Of a DNA stretch of 6,971 bases, positions 6,472 through 6,971 are shown one piece after another. The DNA lies in assembly GCA_023423495.1 (NCBI GenBank), contig JAFAFM010000257.1, positions 1-6,971 of the forward strand, given 5' to 3'. Within the stretch, counting starts at the first letter, position 1; every line of letters begins with the position of its first letter. The DNA is from Armatimonadota bacterium (lineage in GTDB: Bacteria > Armatimonadota > Fimbriimonadia > Fimbriimonadales > Fimbriimonadaceae). The position numbers were made by a program, and so were the translations under genes. The notes under the pieces were generated by a model. That model searched no databases, had not been told where the DNA came from, and saw only the letters and a program-made list of their open reading frames with translations.

Positions 6472-6971
6472 TTACTGCTTCTGTCTCACCTGGAATCACG
6501 CGACCGCTTACAAGTCGCAAATTCGCTTCGGAGATGTAATAGTCATACGTCGCCTCAATATAATTTGACTCAGCCGTCACGAGGCTAACCTGGGCGGTTA
6601 AGACTTCAATCACGTCGTTTGCCCCTTCACGCTGGGCAGCGATCGCGGCATTGTAGTTGACCCTGGCTGCCTCCAGTGCCTGTCTGGACGCATTTAGTCT
6701 TTCAATGTTCTGGGCATTTTCCAAGTACGCGGACTCGATTTCCGCCCGGGCAATGAGTTCTGACTGGGCTAACGTCGCTTGTGCGGCCTGGTGGTTCAGC
6801 TTTTGTTCTCGTGCCTGCTCTCGCAAACGTCCACCATCGAAGAGCGGATAAGTGACGAGCAGGCTGAGGTTCCGGTCGTCGTTCCTGTTCGGGCTGAAGT
6901 TCCGGGAATACGACAGATCCAGGTCGAAGCTAAATCCTGCGTCTCTGTCGGCCCGCTTGGCCGAGTAATAC
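6464..6971 (-). CDS. TolC-family outer-membrane efflux protein, C-terminal part (5' end beyond window)
   Basis: The frame is open to the right edge (first complete codon begins at 6970), giving 168 visible residues of what should be a protein of about 400-500. The segment shows alternating beta-strand residues (FSFDLDLSYSRNF) and then YPLFDGGR at visible residues 41-48, the hallmark of the second OEP repeat in TolC-family proteins. A long amphipathic helix follows (LREQAREQKLNHQAAQATLA onward), then a second helix typical of the end of the repeat: GANDVIEVLTAQVSLVTAES and YIEATYDYYISEANL. TolC proteins form trimeric channels across the outer membrane and periplasm. The TTG at 6826 could be taken for a start, but the PLFDGGR signature lies upstream of it, so the real start is outside the window. 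It is the first visible gene of the export operon and overlaps the adaptor start by 8 nt. The promoter must lie further upstream. Confidence 0.92.
   Translation of the reverse strand, partial: YYSAKRADRDAGFSFDLDLSYSRNFSPNRNDDRNLSLLVTYPLFDGGRLREQAREQKLNHQAAQATLAQSELIARAEIESAYLENAQNIERLNASRQALEAARVNYNAAIAAQREGANDVIEVLTAQVSLVTAESNYIEATYDYYISEANLRLVSGRVIPGETEAVND

Noticed and set aside
6464..6826. The TTG at 6826 as the true start of a 120-residue protein
   Set aside because: The frame stays open to the window edge and the upstream part carries the TolC signature PLFDGGR, so this is an internal codon of a longer gene.
1..6971. A defence island, biosynthetic cluster, mobile element or CRISPR-type system
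   Set aside because: No nuclease, helicase, transposase, integrase, toxin-antitoxin, repeat-spacer or tRNA signature was seen apart from the widespread YraN protein; all genes are metabolic, export or beta-rich proteins of ordinary type.

Overview
The window looks like ordinary chromosomal DNA from a Gram-negative-type (diderm) bacterium. The diderm inference rests on a TolC-type outer-membrane efflux protein encoded beside a periplasmic adaptor and an inner-membrane permease. Base composition is moderately GC-rich by eye, and genes are packed with 1 to 11 nt overlaps and almost no intergenic DNA. The mix of housekeeping and export genes with poorly characterised exported beta-rich proteins would suit a phylum such as Armatimonadota, but that is a low-confidence guess. 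There are no RNA genes, mobile elements, CRISPR arrays or phage signatures, and no gene-free stretch longer than 64 bases.

Left part (1-2549). A gene entering from the left edge (1-429, +) encodes the C-terminal part of a DUF1579/lipocalin-like protein. It meets tail to tail, with a 4-nt overlap, an atypical short-chain dehydrogenase/reductase-like protein (426-1112, -) that lacks the classical catalytic Tyr/Lys pair. A 64-bp divergent intergenic region (1113-1176) separates this from a two-gene + strand unit. That unit is subunit A of a 3-oxoacid CoA-transferase (1177-1878), coupled through an ATGA overlap to an unrecognised, probably exported beta-rich protein (1875-2549). The partner subunit B is not in the expected place.

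Right part (2539-6971, all -). Reading right to left, one tightly packed operon-like block encodes: a TolC-type outer-membrane factor (partial at the edge), a 583-residue membrane-fusion/adaptor protein with an unusually long coiled-coil region, a MacB-type ABC permease without an ATPase domain, a YraN (UPF0102) protein and riboflavin synthase alpha subunit. The first three would form a tripartite export machine across both membranes, with the ATPase encoded elsewhere or beyond the window. The last two are housekeeping genes that appear to be co-transcribed with it. The last gene meets the exported-protein gene tail to tail with an 11-nt overlap.

I found no clear evidence of a wholly new system. 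The best leads are the extended adaptor hairpin, the missing ABC ATPase, the catalytically atypical SDR, and the CoA-transferase A subunit without its B partner.
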